From positions 248,001 to 312,000 of the forward strand of contig NRSV01000046.1 in the NCBI GenBank assembly GCA_002286855.1: a DNA stretch of 64,000 nucleotides. The letters run 5' to 3'. The notes beneath the pieces were generated by a model. The model was not told where the DNA came from. It searched no databases and worked only from the letters and a program-made list of their open reading frames with translations. Positions 51,700 through 61,140 of this stretch are shown here, piece by piece. Within the stretch, counting starts at the first letter, position 1. Every line of letters begins with the position of its first letter. Made by a program: the position numbers and the translations under genes. Origin of the DNA: Bipolaris cookei (taxonomy: Eukaryota; Ascomycota; Dothideomycetes; Pleosporales; Pleosporaceae).

Positions 51700-51757
51700 A
51701 CGTACCTCACAGGTTCGTGGGCCACACGGGTTCGTGGGCCACTTTTGCCAAGACCAC
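51700..51757. repeat. left terminal inverted repeat of the transposon
   Basis: Begins ACGTACCTCAC and contains GGTTCGTGGGCCAC twice in tandem, a likely double transposase-binding site. Confidence 0.9.
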
Positions 51758-51828
51758 CCCAAAACTAACACTACACCCAGCCAGAACAGCCCAATTTGGG
51801 CCTATTTGGTGCAATACAAGATAAAATA

Positions 51829-53481
51829 TCATTCTTTAGCTACTTCTACTCTATTCTTACACGTTCGCGCGTTATGCCCAGTCTTATTGCACCGTCTACA
51901 CCGTCGTTGAGATGGTTCACCTACTTCAGCGCGTTTCTGCTTCTTTGCCTTCTTTCCATCACTACGCGCGCCAAAGTCCTGAAGAGCGGATAAGCGCGCC
52001 CCTTCTTCAACCGTTAAGGTCCCTTCTGCTTGAGCTCGCTTTCTTTTACGCGAATTTCGTTGCGTTGCGACCTTATTTGCAGCTTTAAGTGCAGCTATCT
52101 CTTGTTGCGCCAACACTAGCTTATGCGCGATGATAGCTGCCCCCTTTGAGACCTTCTCAAAAGCCTCCACCATAGACGTTGGTGAACTGTCTAGGTGTCT
52201 CTGAATCCTCTGCTTCACTAGCGTCGATTGCGACCCTATTTCAAGGGTATTCTTTGGAGTTTGCGACAGCCAGGGCTGGGTATCGACAGGTAGGGGTGAT
52301 GGAGTGCGCAACTGGACATCAAGGGCGGATATAACCCGTTCTGGGTCAAATGGGACCAATCCAGCGCCTCGAAACCCTCCTTGGACATTGCTAGTTGTAA
52401 ATGATGCGTCAAAAGCCCGCTTAAAGCAAGGTAGGAACTCTTGTTTGGTGATGTGGTTAATATGAGTGCGCATGAGCGATTCGACTTGGCGCCCATAGGC
52501 CTGCTTCAAAGGAGCAAAACAGCCTACATCAAGCGGCTGTAAGAGGTGAGACGAGTGTGGAGGCATGCAAAGAGTAACAATACTGTTATCTTTACAGTAT
52601 TTTTGGAAATCCAGCGAGTTGTGGCTCTCATGGCCGTCAATAAAGAGTAGGCGGTGGGTACCCACCATCTTCTTCTTTGTATGCTCATCAAAGTGCTTTA
52701 GCCACGCAAGACCAAGCTCATTAGTCGTCCAGCCATTCTCAGAGACCCCAATAACCCAGTTCTGGGGTATATCACCGTCCTTGTACCAGCTTGAGAGGTG
52801 GTGGCGCGCCTTGAGGATGATGAAGGGCGGAATCGTCCACCCGGTCGCATTGATGCCCTGGATGACTGTTGCCCACTCTCTATTGCCAGGCTGGATAGTC
52901 TTTGGCCGTCCGCGTCTCTCTGATCCTGTAACAACAGCTCCAGGGGTAATCTGGCCCATCATAAAGCCCGTCTCGTCAAAGTTGTACGTGTCGTCATCCT
53001 GGATACCATACTTGGCTTTTATGTTGGCTACTAGGAGAAACCAGTCTCCAATAACCTTAGGATCCTCACAGAGGGCTCTTTTATAGTCGTACTTGCGATT
53101 AAACTTCACTTTAAGCTCAGGGCGGCGCTTAACGAACGTGCTAGGCCAGTTTTGGCCAACCTGGCCCAAATTGCGCTCAGCGCGTAAAGAATTGGCCATA
53201 TTAGCCACGTCCGCGAGCTTGGGAGGAAATCCGCGTGAATCAAGCTCGAGTATATGCTCGACAACCACCTCCTCCTCAAGCTTAGTTAGATTCATTGTTT
53301 TAGGCCAGCGATCTGCCTGTGAAGTCTGTCCTGCGCGTCGTCGGCTTAGTGTGTTACGAGAGACGTTAAAGATAGCTGCAGCACGTCGCTCTGAGAGATT
53401 CGCATCTTGTTTAAGAGCTTGAATAGCAAGTTGTATCTGACATTCACTAGAGGGCTCTAACTGCTGTTGTTGTTGTGACAT
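51829..53481 (-). CDS. pogo-family DDE transposase
   Basis: ATG 53481 (MSQQQQQLEPSSECQ) gives 550 aa; the frame extends upstream through the inverted repeat, but that part is not coding. Residues ~10-120 contain the helix-turn-helix psq and CENP-B/Tc5-type DNA-binding regions (RRAAAIFNVSRNTLSRR; WPSTFVKRRPELKV). The DDD catalytic core is intact: YNFDETGFMMG, LLFIDGHESH and SSHLLQPLDVGCFAPLK. A basic stretch (RNSRKRKR) and a C-terminal zinc knuckle (CRRCNKTGHNARTC) follow. No stop or frameshift, so it may be active. Confidence 0.95.
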   Translation of the reverse strand: MSQQQQQLEPSSECQIQLAIQALKQDANLSERRAAAIFNVSRNTLSRRRAGQTSQADRWPKTMNLTKLEEEVVVEHILELDSRGFPPKLADVANMANSLRAERNLGQVGQNWPSTFVKRRPELKVKFNRKYDYKRALCEDPKVIGDWFLLVANIKAKYGIQDDDTYNFDETGFMMGQITPGAVVTGSERRGRPKTIQPGNREWATVIQGINATGWTIPPFIILKARHHLSSWYKDGDIPQNWVIGVSENGWTTNELGLAWLKHFDEHTKKKMVGTHRLLFIDGHESHNSLDFQKYCKDNSIVTLCMPPHSSHLLQPLDVGCFAPLKQAYGRQVESLMRTHINHITKQEFLPCFKRAFDASFTTSNVQGGFRGAGLVPFDPERVISALDVQLRTPSPLPVDTQPWLSQTPKNTLEIGSQSTLVKQRIQRHLDSSPTSMVEAFEKVSKGAAIIAHKLVLAQQEIAALKAANKVATQRNSRKRKRAQAEGTLTVEEGARLSALQDFGARSDGKKAKKQKRAEVGEPSQRRCRRCNKTGHNARTCKNRVEVAKE

Positions 53482-53504
53482 TGGGGGGTAGTAGGTGTTT
53501 TGGT

Positions 53505-53562
53505 GTGATCTTGGCAAAAGTGGCCCACGAACCCGTGTGGCCCACGAACCCGTGAGGTACGT
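53505..53562. repeat. right terminal inverted repeat of the transposon
   Basis: Reverse complement of the left repeat with two differences; ends at the TA at 53563-53564. Confidence 0.9.
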
Positions 53563-53671
53563 TAATCTAAAGATAAGTTCTCTCTCTGATCCCTTGTTAC
53601 AAGTTCTCATTGGTTTATGCTAGAGGTCCTTCGCTTTCTGATGCATCGTCCTGCATAATGTTTGGTTCTTT

Positions 53672-54689
53672 TTACAATAGAATAGTCTTGTTGTCGTTGA
53701 TATTGATAAAGGCGTACTAAAATCTTGTAAGTCAAAATTTGAAGGTATTTTCACTTTGAACTCATACCTCCGTGCAACAAGGTAAAACGCTACCATAGGT
53801 TACGGCTAGTAGGTTTGCCTCTGCCCAGACTGGGCGTAATCCGAATTCCTCTAGACGCTCCCACCATACAGTCAAGTCTTTCACTGTTGTTTGCTCCTGA
53901 AATAAGTGTATCTCAATCAATAACTGACCGATAGGAAGTTGTTGGCCTATAAAACCATCCATAAAGGAGGTCAACACAGCAAATTCATCGCCTTCAATAT
54001 CCATTTTCAATATATCAATGTATGAATGGTTGTTTTGCTTCATCAGCGACTGAAGCGTGAAGAAAGGCGGATCTCCAGGAATGTCCTTAGATCCAACTCC
54101 AACCTTTTTCATCATCGTGCGATTTTGATAGTCGCTAGTAACTTCAGGTCCAAAAGAATCGACTGTGTAATCGTAACCAAAGATGCGGGCGTTTGTTCGC
54201 TCTAGCATTTCCTGCTCAAAGGAGGATTCGTAGGCGATTCCAAATGAATATATAACTAATGGTCGTGTAGTTGTGGACTCGTATACAGACATACCACAAA
54301 TCCATTTCCCACCATCTCCAAACAGACCTACTCTCTGAATGTCCCATGGGCAGTTGTATGCCGGAGGAAAGAATTCCCAAACATGATAAAGAGCATCAGG
54401 ATCAGATTCTAGAGTAGGGAATCTGAAAAGAAGTCAGTTTGTTCTAAGTATCAAATACTCTGATAGCCACTTACAGTTTAAGTTCAGCACTTGTTATTTG
54501 CTGTAGGGTATCCATATATTGATGACGTCGAATCACCGAGTTTCTCCAAAGGCTTTCTGAGTCATACAAAGATGGTGGAGCTTTGTTGCACGAGGTTTTG
54601 TACCAGCTTACACCGGTCTTGAATGAAAAATACAAAGGAAATATGAAAAATGCCCACATCCATCTGCGTATACCTTGTTGCTCTAGCAT
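53672..54689 (-). CDS. FkbM-like/Methyltransf_24-type methyltransferase with N-terminal membrane anchor
   Basis: Exons 54689-54475, 54422-53768 and 53716-53672 (introns 52 and 51 bp; GTAAGT..TTCAG and GTATGA..TTTAG) give 304 aa. The N-terminus is a type II anchor (WMWAFFIFPLYFSF). The catalytic part has CPWDIQRVGLFGDGGKWICG, a Rossmann-like start (LVIYSFGIAYESSFEQEML) and the FkbM-like ILKMDIEGDEF, then LLIEIHLF. It ends EYAFININ, as in related fungal proteins. It probably methylates a sugar or lipid hydroxyl in the secretory pathway; the substrate is unknown. The pogo element lies just beyond its stop. Confidence 0.85.
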
Positions 54690-54933
54690 GATGTCTGGAT
54701 TTATTGATTTTTGTACAAAATTAGGACTTCAGTTATCTTAGAGGTCAACAAACAGGATTCGAGGCGGCGTAGAATCAGTGTGATATTCATTACCTAGTTA
54801 CCTTTCAGTTGATTCCGGTGATTCCGAGTGCTGTCGATGTGGAGTGCAGACGGGCCAAATGATGTCAATGCTTACTGATAACCCTTATCATAGTTGTATT
54901 AAGAGGCTTGTATCTTGGCAACTGCGTAAGCAG

Positions 54934-54949
54934 TACGGAGTACTCCGTA
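54934..54949. repeat. perfect 16-bp palindrome
   Basis: TACGGAGTACTCCGTA reads the same on both strands. A near-copy with one internal change is at 55907-55922 and a related half-site near 55469. Such palindromes are dispersed in many ascomycete genomes. Confidence 0.7.
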
Positions 54950-54998
54950 ATTTGTTAGCCATTTAGACTTCATTACTGCATGCAATAGTTACAGTCAT

Positions 54999-55178
54999 TA
55001 GCGATTGTGGCTTCACCTCCGCACGCAGTATCTCAAAAGTCTAGTCATCCTAAAATTAAGAATTGACCAATGATATCGATTGTTTGGTAGCTGACATCTC
55101 GCGCTAAGCTATGTACGGAAGGTGGGGCTGTCCAAAATCGTTGCGGAGCCGCGTGTAAGGGTGAAGCCGCAATCGCTA
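54999..55178. repeat. MITE-like element, copy 1
   Basis: 180 bp bounded by inverted ends (TAGCGATTGTGGCTTCAC and GTGAAGCCGCAATCGCTA, one mismatch), with a second short inverted part inside (CCGCACGC / GCGTGTAAGG region). No coding potential. The same-length copy 2 lies about 310 bp away. Confidence 0.75.
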
Positions 55179-55245
55179 ACCACTATATGTACAGCTAGAC
55201 TAGCGTTAGTAGCCCTTTCGGCCCGGCTGTCGGGCGTAAATAAAT

Positions 55246-55266
55246 TGTGTGTGTGTGTGTGTGTGT
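55246..55266. repeat. TG microsatellite
   Basis: About ten TG dinucleotides in a row. Confidence 0.9.
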
Positions 55267-55491
55267 ATGTAGAGCTATATATCCCTCATTAAGCTCAGCG
55301 CTTACGTCGCTTTGGCTATGCAGTTGATTCTGCGGGCCGACTCTGGAAACAATATGAACTACAGTAGATGCCTGACCCTTGCAAGCCAGAATCGCCAGTA
55401 ACTGTACCAAAATTAGTGTATATGTAAGTACAACCTGACTTCTTCACCATTCGTATATTTATCTACAGTGCGGAGTATGGAGTACAGTCGC

Positions 55492-55671
55492 TAGCGATTG
55501 CGGCTTCACATCCGCACGCAGTATCTCAAAAGTCCAGTCATCAGAAGATTAAGGATTGACTAATCACACTGATGGTTCTGCTGCTGACTTCTTCTACTAA
55601 GCTATATAAGGAAGGTGGGGCTGCTCAAATCCGTTGCGCAGCTGCGCGTAAGGGTGAAGCCGCAATCGCCA
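55492..55671. repeat. MITE-like element, copy 2
   Basis: 180 bp in the same orientation as copy 1, with inverted ends (TAGCGATTGCGGCTTCAC and GTGAAGCCGCAATCGCCA). The interior is roughly 80 percent similar to copy 1 by eye. Confidence 0.75.
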
Positions 55672-55720
55672 ACGACAGTACATACAATACAAAGCCATGA
55701 TACGAGATCGATACAGAACT

Positions 55721-55862
55721 GGGCAGATCGAGATAGGATCAGACGGATCGAAGTAGGGCCGGGCAGGTCGAGATAGGATCAGGCGGATCGAAGTAGGGCC
55801 GGGCAGGTCGAGATAGGATCAGGCGGATCGAAGTAGGGCCGGGCGGATCGAAACAGAGTCGG
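55721..55862. repeat. 40-bp minisatellite, three units and a partial
   Basis: Units start at 55721, 55761 and 55801 (GGGCAGGTCGAGATAGGATC then AGGCGGATCGAAGTAGGGCC). Units 2 and 3 appear identical and unit 1 has two changes. Confidence 0.9.
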
Positions 55863-56329
55863 GCTGATTGATGTTTTCATGATTGATTCGTGTTACGAGC
55901 GAGAGGTACGGAGTGCTCCGTAAAGCTGGTAATAACGACATCAATGTACTCCATATACGCCGAGTGGCTATAATACATCAATGTATAATATAGTTGGTCA
56001 ACGTTTAAAGTTTTGTCACTCCGACGCTATACAGTTTTCGCATGCGATCGACAAAAATCCCTAGATTGAAGACTTTACAAGGCTGTTATTAGCTTGACAG
56101 AGTATTTGTTTGCCTAATCAAGCTTAGTGTTATCTCTAGTGCACGAATTCAGTTACAAAACTTTGGAGGTTGACCAAGTATGCCTAGACCAATAGAGGGT
56201 AGAAGATTAATATATAGACTGTACGACTGCTAATATGTCGCATAAAGACCATTCCAAATCGAATCTTTTTACATCTTGAATCCCGAATCTACTCACTATT
56301 ATCTACCATATCCACAAGCAATAGCAATT

Positions 56330-56806
56330 ATGAAGAACCTTTTGGCTATTGTAGCTCTTGTTGGCCTAGTCGCGGCCGCCCCGAATCCTGTAGCCGCGGC
56401 CGCCCCAGATCGTGTAATCCCAAAGCGTGATCCACAGCCTACTACTACTGTAAGTCAATAGCTTTAAAGCTATATAAGAGCGCACTAGTAGATACAAGAG
56501 ATTGCTAACAAGGTATAGAGTCGCGCAAGGTCTGTCCCAGATCGTGTAATCCCAAAGCGTGATCCACAGCCTACTACTACTGTAAGTCAATAGCTTTAAA
56601 GCTATATAAGAGCGCACTAGTAGATACAAGAGATTGCTAACAAAGTATAGAGTCGCGCAAGGTCTGTCCCAGATCGTGTAATCCCAAAGCGTGATCCACA
56701 GCCTACTACTACTGTAAGTCAATAGCTTTAAAGCTATATAAGAGCGCACTAGTAGATACAAGAGATTGCTAACAAAGTATAGAGTCGCGCAAAGCGCGAT
56801 GCATAG
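56330..56806 (+). CDS. kexin-processed repeat peptide precursor (RiPP/KEP-like), intron in every repeat
   Basis: Four exons: 56330-56449, 56519-56581, 56651-56713 and 56783-56806, separated by three 69-bp introns (GTAAGT..ATAG, CTAAC branch) that are nearly identical, all phase 0; 89 aa. A signal peptide (MKNLLAIVALVGLVAAAP) is followed by repeat units of 21 residues: SRARSVPDRVIPKR then DPQPTTT. Each ends its first part in Lys-Arg, the kexin (Kex2) site, so processing would release identical peptides running from DPQPTTT to the next VIPKR. The last exon gives SRAKRDA and stops. This is the layout of fungal kexin-processed repeat proteins (epichloecyclin/ustiloxin-type precursors, pheromone precursors). 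The repeats lack Tyr, so a dikaritin-type ring is unlikely. The product is unknown. Confidence 0.82.
56450..56782. repeat. 132-bp tandem repeat (69-bp intron plus 63-bp exon)
   Basis: Units 56450-56581 and 56582-56713, and the intron part of a third (56714-56782). They differ by about one base (ggtatag versus aagtatag). The array grew by duplication of a whole exon-intron unit. Confidence 0.92.
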
Positions 56807-57125
56807 TCTCCTACCAGTACTGTCAGTTTACAGTAGCTATACTCCGTACTACACAACATAAGGCTAATTCATAATACAGCCTTGTATTTGAGGCGTCGAT
56901 CTACGACCCTACAGGTTGGTATTAGAGATAGTTGTTGTATGGAGTTCTCTTTATATAAAGAGTTTAAGCTCGGCCAACTAGGAATAAAAGGTTATGAATT
57001 AGGGTAACATTTTCACAATCTACTCGGCGACAACCGTGCCAGCTAAAGCACTGCTCTGTGACAAAATATTTATGTTACCACATTCAGCTTTTCTTATATG
57101 CTCCCTGAGAAATCATCTTAACTAA
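56807..57125. other. intergenic, no gene recognised
   Basis: About 320 bp, AT-rich; presumed 3' region of the repeat peptide gene. Confidence 0.35.
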
Positions 57126-58070
57126 GTAAGCGGAATGAATGTGTAAAGGTGTTCTGGCGAGATGCGGCTGTTGGGTTTGGGCAACTGCATGGTCAAAGCT
57201 TCCTTATTTACCAGACTCGGGGTCACAGATGCGTTTTATTTCACAGTCTTTGTTACAATGGCTATACCAGAAAATAAGTTTGGTACTGTATATGAGTTCA
57301 AGCTGGGTCTTCTTTGCTTTTCCTCGGAGCCTACATACTAGGTGTGTACTACTTGGATAGTTGGGACAGCATATAGTGAGCCTCGAGGGCTTCTTGGCGG
57401 ATTTTATTTGATGCCTTTACATGGCGACGCGTCCTCCAGAGGACACAACTTAGTAGTGTTACTAGCACAACAAAAATCGCCATAATCACACCAATAAGTA
57501 TAGAAGAATTTAATCGAAGTCTTTTAGCAGCAGTCGCCACTGAGTTCTTAATTGTTGCAGAAGGTGGCATTCTACTTCCGAGCCTTATCTTCTAGAATTG
57601 TATTAGTGATATTCTAGTCGACATTTAAGCTTGCTACGGCAATGCCTTAAGATACCTCAATCTATCTAGACACAACTCTGTATATTGTGCGGTCTTTCTA
57701 ACTTACTGTACTCTAGAGAACTTGATAGCCTAGCAAAAGTGTAGTAGACCATACATACGAGTTCGGAGTCGTCTGAGCGTTTGGGTGGGAAGATAGTCAA
57801 AGAGCGTACCAGGTGCTTACAACATTAACGAGTGTTTGGATCATGCGCTTTATACTTCCTAAGCCTTATCTTCTTTACGTTTCACTGTCACAATCTTGTG
57901 TCACGCGCCGAGAACCAAATCACGTCTATGCAACCTCAGAACGGGAACATGTTCAACGTACTTATGTGAATCAGTGAATCCGTTGATCTTAGCGCATACG
58001 CGTTCAGGGTATAGCAAGGCCGTGTAAAACAACGAGTAGTAGGGCGGGCAATTTTATAATGCTAGTTAAC
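57126..58070. repeat. 945-bp exact segmental duplication, copy 2
   Basis: Appears identical to 49066-50010 in direct orientation; flanks unrelated to those of copy 1. Confidence 0.93.
57349..57570 (-). CDS. small single-pass membrane protein, duplicate 2
   Basis: Identical to the 73-aa protein at 49289-49510, including its span SILIGVIMAIFVVLVTLLSC. Both upstream flanks within the duplication (about 500 bp) are retained, so each copy keeps its promoter. Confidence 0.5.
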   Translation of the reverse strand: MPPSATIKNSVATAAKRLRLNSSILIGVIMAIFVVLVTLLSCVLWRTRRHVKASNKIRQEALEAHYMLSQLSK

Positions 58071-59211
58071 TCATATCTGTTTCTGGGAACCTATTCTGGG
58101 ATCTGAATCTGGTTCAGGGAGCCTTCACCAGGATAGGGTTAGGGCTTATTGACTGTTGCTACAGTCTTATTATCAGAATTTGGTCTCCCAAAACCGAAAA
58201 GCGATGAGTTTCGTATCGCGTAGGTATCAAGATACTCGATTTTAGGCATGCTCGCTTATTGCTACTATATAGAGCTAGCGGTTAAAGCCCAAAGAAAAGA
58301 TATATAACACCATGTTGCGCAACCCAGTAAGCAAGCTATCAAACCAGGAATATGTGCGTCTTTATCATATTTAGACACCCTCACACGCGTCATCAGTCCA
58401 TTGAGGATAACATTTCCTTCAGGCAACAATGGGCAATCGCACTTCGGGGTTCCATCAGCAGCCTTTTTCAAAACCACCATAATCTAGACCCTAGCCAACT
58501 AAGAAGTCAATCACCCCCACTATACCCCTACGAACACGCTTCAGGTAGTTCTGGAACCTCATTGAGCGAAGCGGGAACATTACGGCCAACCCCCATTGAG
58601 AGAAGTGCTTCTCTCAATGTCAATATTATCAAGTCAGTCATGGGATAATAATTATATCGATAGTAGCATATTGTATACCTAAAAAGAAGAAGGAAAAACA
58701 TCATGTAGCATTTTTAGCATTGCGCTCTTCTAAGCCTTATGTTCGCAGCGAATTTATATGAATTGAATAAATTTTACTGTCTAATATCGAACAACTGCGC
58801 GTACGTGACATCACTAAGAAACTTAAATCATTGGAATACTTGCCCACATTGCATAAGTCAAAGTAAAGGAATCTCGGAACGACACAGGTACTAACTAACG
58901 TGATCATTGTAAATAAAGCACTCAGCGCTTATCCGTAGCGCTATGTGGCACGGGTGTAGACCTTGCAAAGACGTGTAGTTAGCTCCTGCAAAAGAGCGTA
59001 AAGTAGGCGAGTTCACTGCTTATGGAGAGGGATAATTGCGGCAATGAGACCCTGGTCCAGAAACGCCACAGTCGCAATGGGCGCTAAAATTGAGCACTTT
59101 TTGAGAAACTCTTCGATAGCTAGGTAAATATTGTAAAACATGAGTCTTTAAATAAAGGCTACCTAAGTACAGAAAATCCACTATCACGTCCCACCTCAGA
59201 CCACGGTTGGG
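58071..59211. other. intergenic, no convincing gene
   Basis: 1.1 kb with overlapping short ORFs on both strands around 58265-58648. One minus-strand ORF ends in a hydrophobic span (IPGLIACLLGCATWCYISF), but without support from splicing or a paralogue it is left unannotated. Confidence 0.35.
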
Positions 59212-59919
59212 TTAAACAGTCATACCACAGTTGCTGCTCGCGACTACCACGCTAACGATATGTTCATTTGCCTGCGATGTATAAGCTTGACTCTTGTTAT
59301 GACCATGTCGCGTACCTCGGGTGCCAGGGCTTGATGCGAAGCCATGTCGACAGAGTTGTAAATATAGAAACTACCACCATATCGCACAGCTAGGTATACT
59401 TCAGAATTGGACATCGCGCAGAGCTGGCTCGCTTTTCTGACAAGTGTATTCAACCGGGCTTGCAGATTTGGAGATTGCGCAAAGGCTCGTGACTGAGAGG
59501 TTGCCGTTCCAACGTAGTATGTCATAGTATCGTTTTGCTAGAGTTATGAGAAATGAAAACATCATAGGAAAGATTCTTACAAAGTTTTGCATCGTGATAG
59601 GTGGTGATACCGCCTTCTCTGAATTGGAGCTGGAGTCATACGAACGTTCCGCAGTGTGGGATTCCAACACCGCTTGCGAATGTGATTCAGGTGGTTCTTC
59701 ATTGATAATACTAGCAAGAGATTGAGAGAGAGCTCTAGCAACTTTTTGCCCCTGACGCGCAGAAGATTTAGATTCGAATGGATATGGAGTGAGAGGGTGA
59801 TGCTGGCGGGATGCAGCAGAGGGAATGCTTAGCTGCAGTGGGGAACCGAGATTGCTCTCGCTCTGCCTTCTAGCGAGCTTGATCTGTCGACGCTCTGAAC
59901 GGAGAGGTGGTGTCATCAT
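59212..59919 (-). CDS. MADS-like DNA-binding protein, copy 2
   Basis: Exons 59919-59581, 59537-59316 and 59271-59212 (introns 43 and 44 bp, phase 0); 206 aa from MMTPPLRSERRQIKLARR. The N-terminal ~110 residues are Ser/Pro-rich with a basic start. The conserved part is ARLNTLVRKASQLCAMSNSE, VYLAVRYGGSFYIYNS, i.e. helix with K-A-x-x-L, then a beta hairpin ending Y-x-Y-x-S as in SRF/MADS domains. It ends EHIVSVVVASS, aligned with EKVINVSVTSS in copy 3, and intron positions match copy 3. The inferred role is DNA binding or dimerisation in the nucleus. Confidence 0.75.
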
Positions 59920-60298
59920 TTGCACAGTAGTTTAACGTGATATAAGTAAAGTTAGAAAGCAAAAATGCACGATGTGGGAATGACTGCTGTGGATATACGA
60001 AAGAAAGCTATATACTATCCTGAAAGGAGCTGACGTTGGTAGATCATAAATAATTACGTGCACGCCGCATGTGCATTCTCGGCTTAGACATTTCGAGATA
60101 AAGGCGGTTATCGTACACCAGGCATATTCAGGGCTGGCGGGATTCTGTTAGATCATTCATTAGGCTGTACCGCCACCACCACCTTGATGAACGGGTTGCG
60201 GATCCAGGTTCCAGATCCAGGTTCCGGATCCAGGTTCTGGATACTTGCATCTGACCTGCAGTACGCGAACATATCGAGGCTGTGTAATTGCGATTAAA
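59920..60298. other. intergenic between divergent genes
   Basis: About 380 bp. A short tandem of GGTTCCAGATCCA-type 12-bp units lies at 60198-60241. Presumed promoters of both flanking genes. Confidence 0.5.
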
Positions 60299-60759
60299 AT
60301 GAGCGCGAAAGCTACCATCGCAAGTCTCCAAAACTGTAACATGTTGAGTCTAATCCTTCCTATTAGCCTATTTGGCACCGCAGCCTGCCTACCGCAATCC
60401 GCTGTGCCGTCCGCTGTTGTTGCTTGTTACACCTTGCCTCTCGAATTTGCGGTCAACGTGCAGTTCTCGACTTATCGCCCATGTTTTTGCATTCGAGACC
60501 ACAATGCTCTTGTCACGCCTCTAGGTAGCGACGAGCCATGTCTAGTGAGTACCCTTAAGCACCAGTACATAATCTTCATATTAATTTCCTTCAGCTTGTC
60601 CGCTCAGCGGAGGCGACAACCGCAAACCTAAATCCATACCAATACAGTCAATGGTTCTGGGAGACAACTGAGGGATACCGGTACTCGTATGCCGAATGCT
60701 GGAGAGATGACATCCCTGTGTGTCAGATGGTTCTTGGTAGCCAGGAAAAAGCTGTATAA
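60299..60759 (+). CDS. small secreted Cys-rich protein (effector candidate)
   Basis: Exon 1 60299-60544, 50-bp intron (GTGAGT..TTCAG, phase 0), exon 2 60595-60759; 136 aa from the first ATG. A second Met at 60341 begins a typical signal peptide (MLSLILPISLFGTAACLPQ) and may be the true start. The mature protein has about six Cys (VVACYTLPL, YRPCFCIRD, DEPCL, YAECWRD, IPVCQM) and several Trp/Tyr, like many fungal apoplastic effectors. No family recognised. Confidence 0.7.
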
Positions 60760-60890
60760 CTAGGCTAGTCAACTATTTTTGAGGGGGAAGTAGGTAGAAT
60801 ATAGCTGGCTTGTGCTATTTCATACTCTTAAGAACAGTATACTCTATCCCTCTCCGTGTTCTCTAGGCCTTCATACTCACACTTAATTAC

Positions 60891-61088
60891 ATGGCTATTC
60901 TTTTAACTTGGCGTAAATTTCTTAAAAAGACTGCATTAACGCCTAGGAAGTTTCGCAAGAAGCTCTTCCCTCAAGCAATGCAAGACTACAATAGCTTGTT
61001 GAGTGATGGGTCGTGGGATTACCGAGGTACGTCGCGTAACTTGAAAGTACATCCCAAGGCTGATAGTGGAATAGATATAGGTATCTAG
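60891..61088 (+). CDS. small basic protein, 65 aa
   Basis: MAILLTWRKFLKKTALTPRK start, strongly basic N-terminal half (KFRKKLFPQA), polar tail. No paralogue or domain; could be a random ORF or an exon. Confidence 0.3.
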   Translation: MAILLTWRKFLKKTALTPRKFRKKLFPQAMQDYNSLLSDGSWDYRGTSRNLKVHPKADSGIDIGI

Positions 61089-61140
61089 CTACATGATAAA
61101 CACTTTATATGTTGCGACTTCCAAACGCCCCGTATTCTTT

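Larger units (their letters stand above)
51700..53562 (-). mobile_element. intact-looking pogo/Fot1-family DNA transposon
   Basis: 1,863 bp, bounded by inverted repeats of about 58 bp with two mismatches and flanked by TA (51698-51699 and 53563-53564), the target duplication of Tc1/mariner elements. It encodes one full transposase. The size is close to the Molly/Pixie elements described in Parastagonospora (from memory). It stands 109 bp from the end of the methyltransferase gene. Confidence 0.93.
54690..56329. other. repeat-rich intergenic region
   Basis: No gene recognised in 1.6 kb. It holds two MITE-like repeats, a TG microsatellite, a minisatellite and palindromes listed separately. Confidence 0.5.

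Noticed and set aside
56366..56761. Minus-strand 131-aa ORF with a repeated membrane-like sequence
   Set aside because: It is a shadow of the exon-intron tandem repeat; the plus strand has a signal peptide, kexin sites and in-phase splice sites.
56330..56806. Dikaritin/ustiloxin-type cyclic peptide precursor
   Set aside because: Kexin layout fits, but the repeat has no Tyr and no UstYa-like (HxxHC) gene was recognised in the window; only the broader repeat-peptide class is kept.
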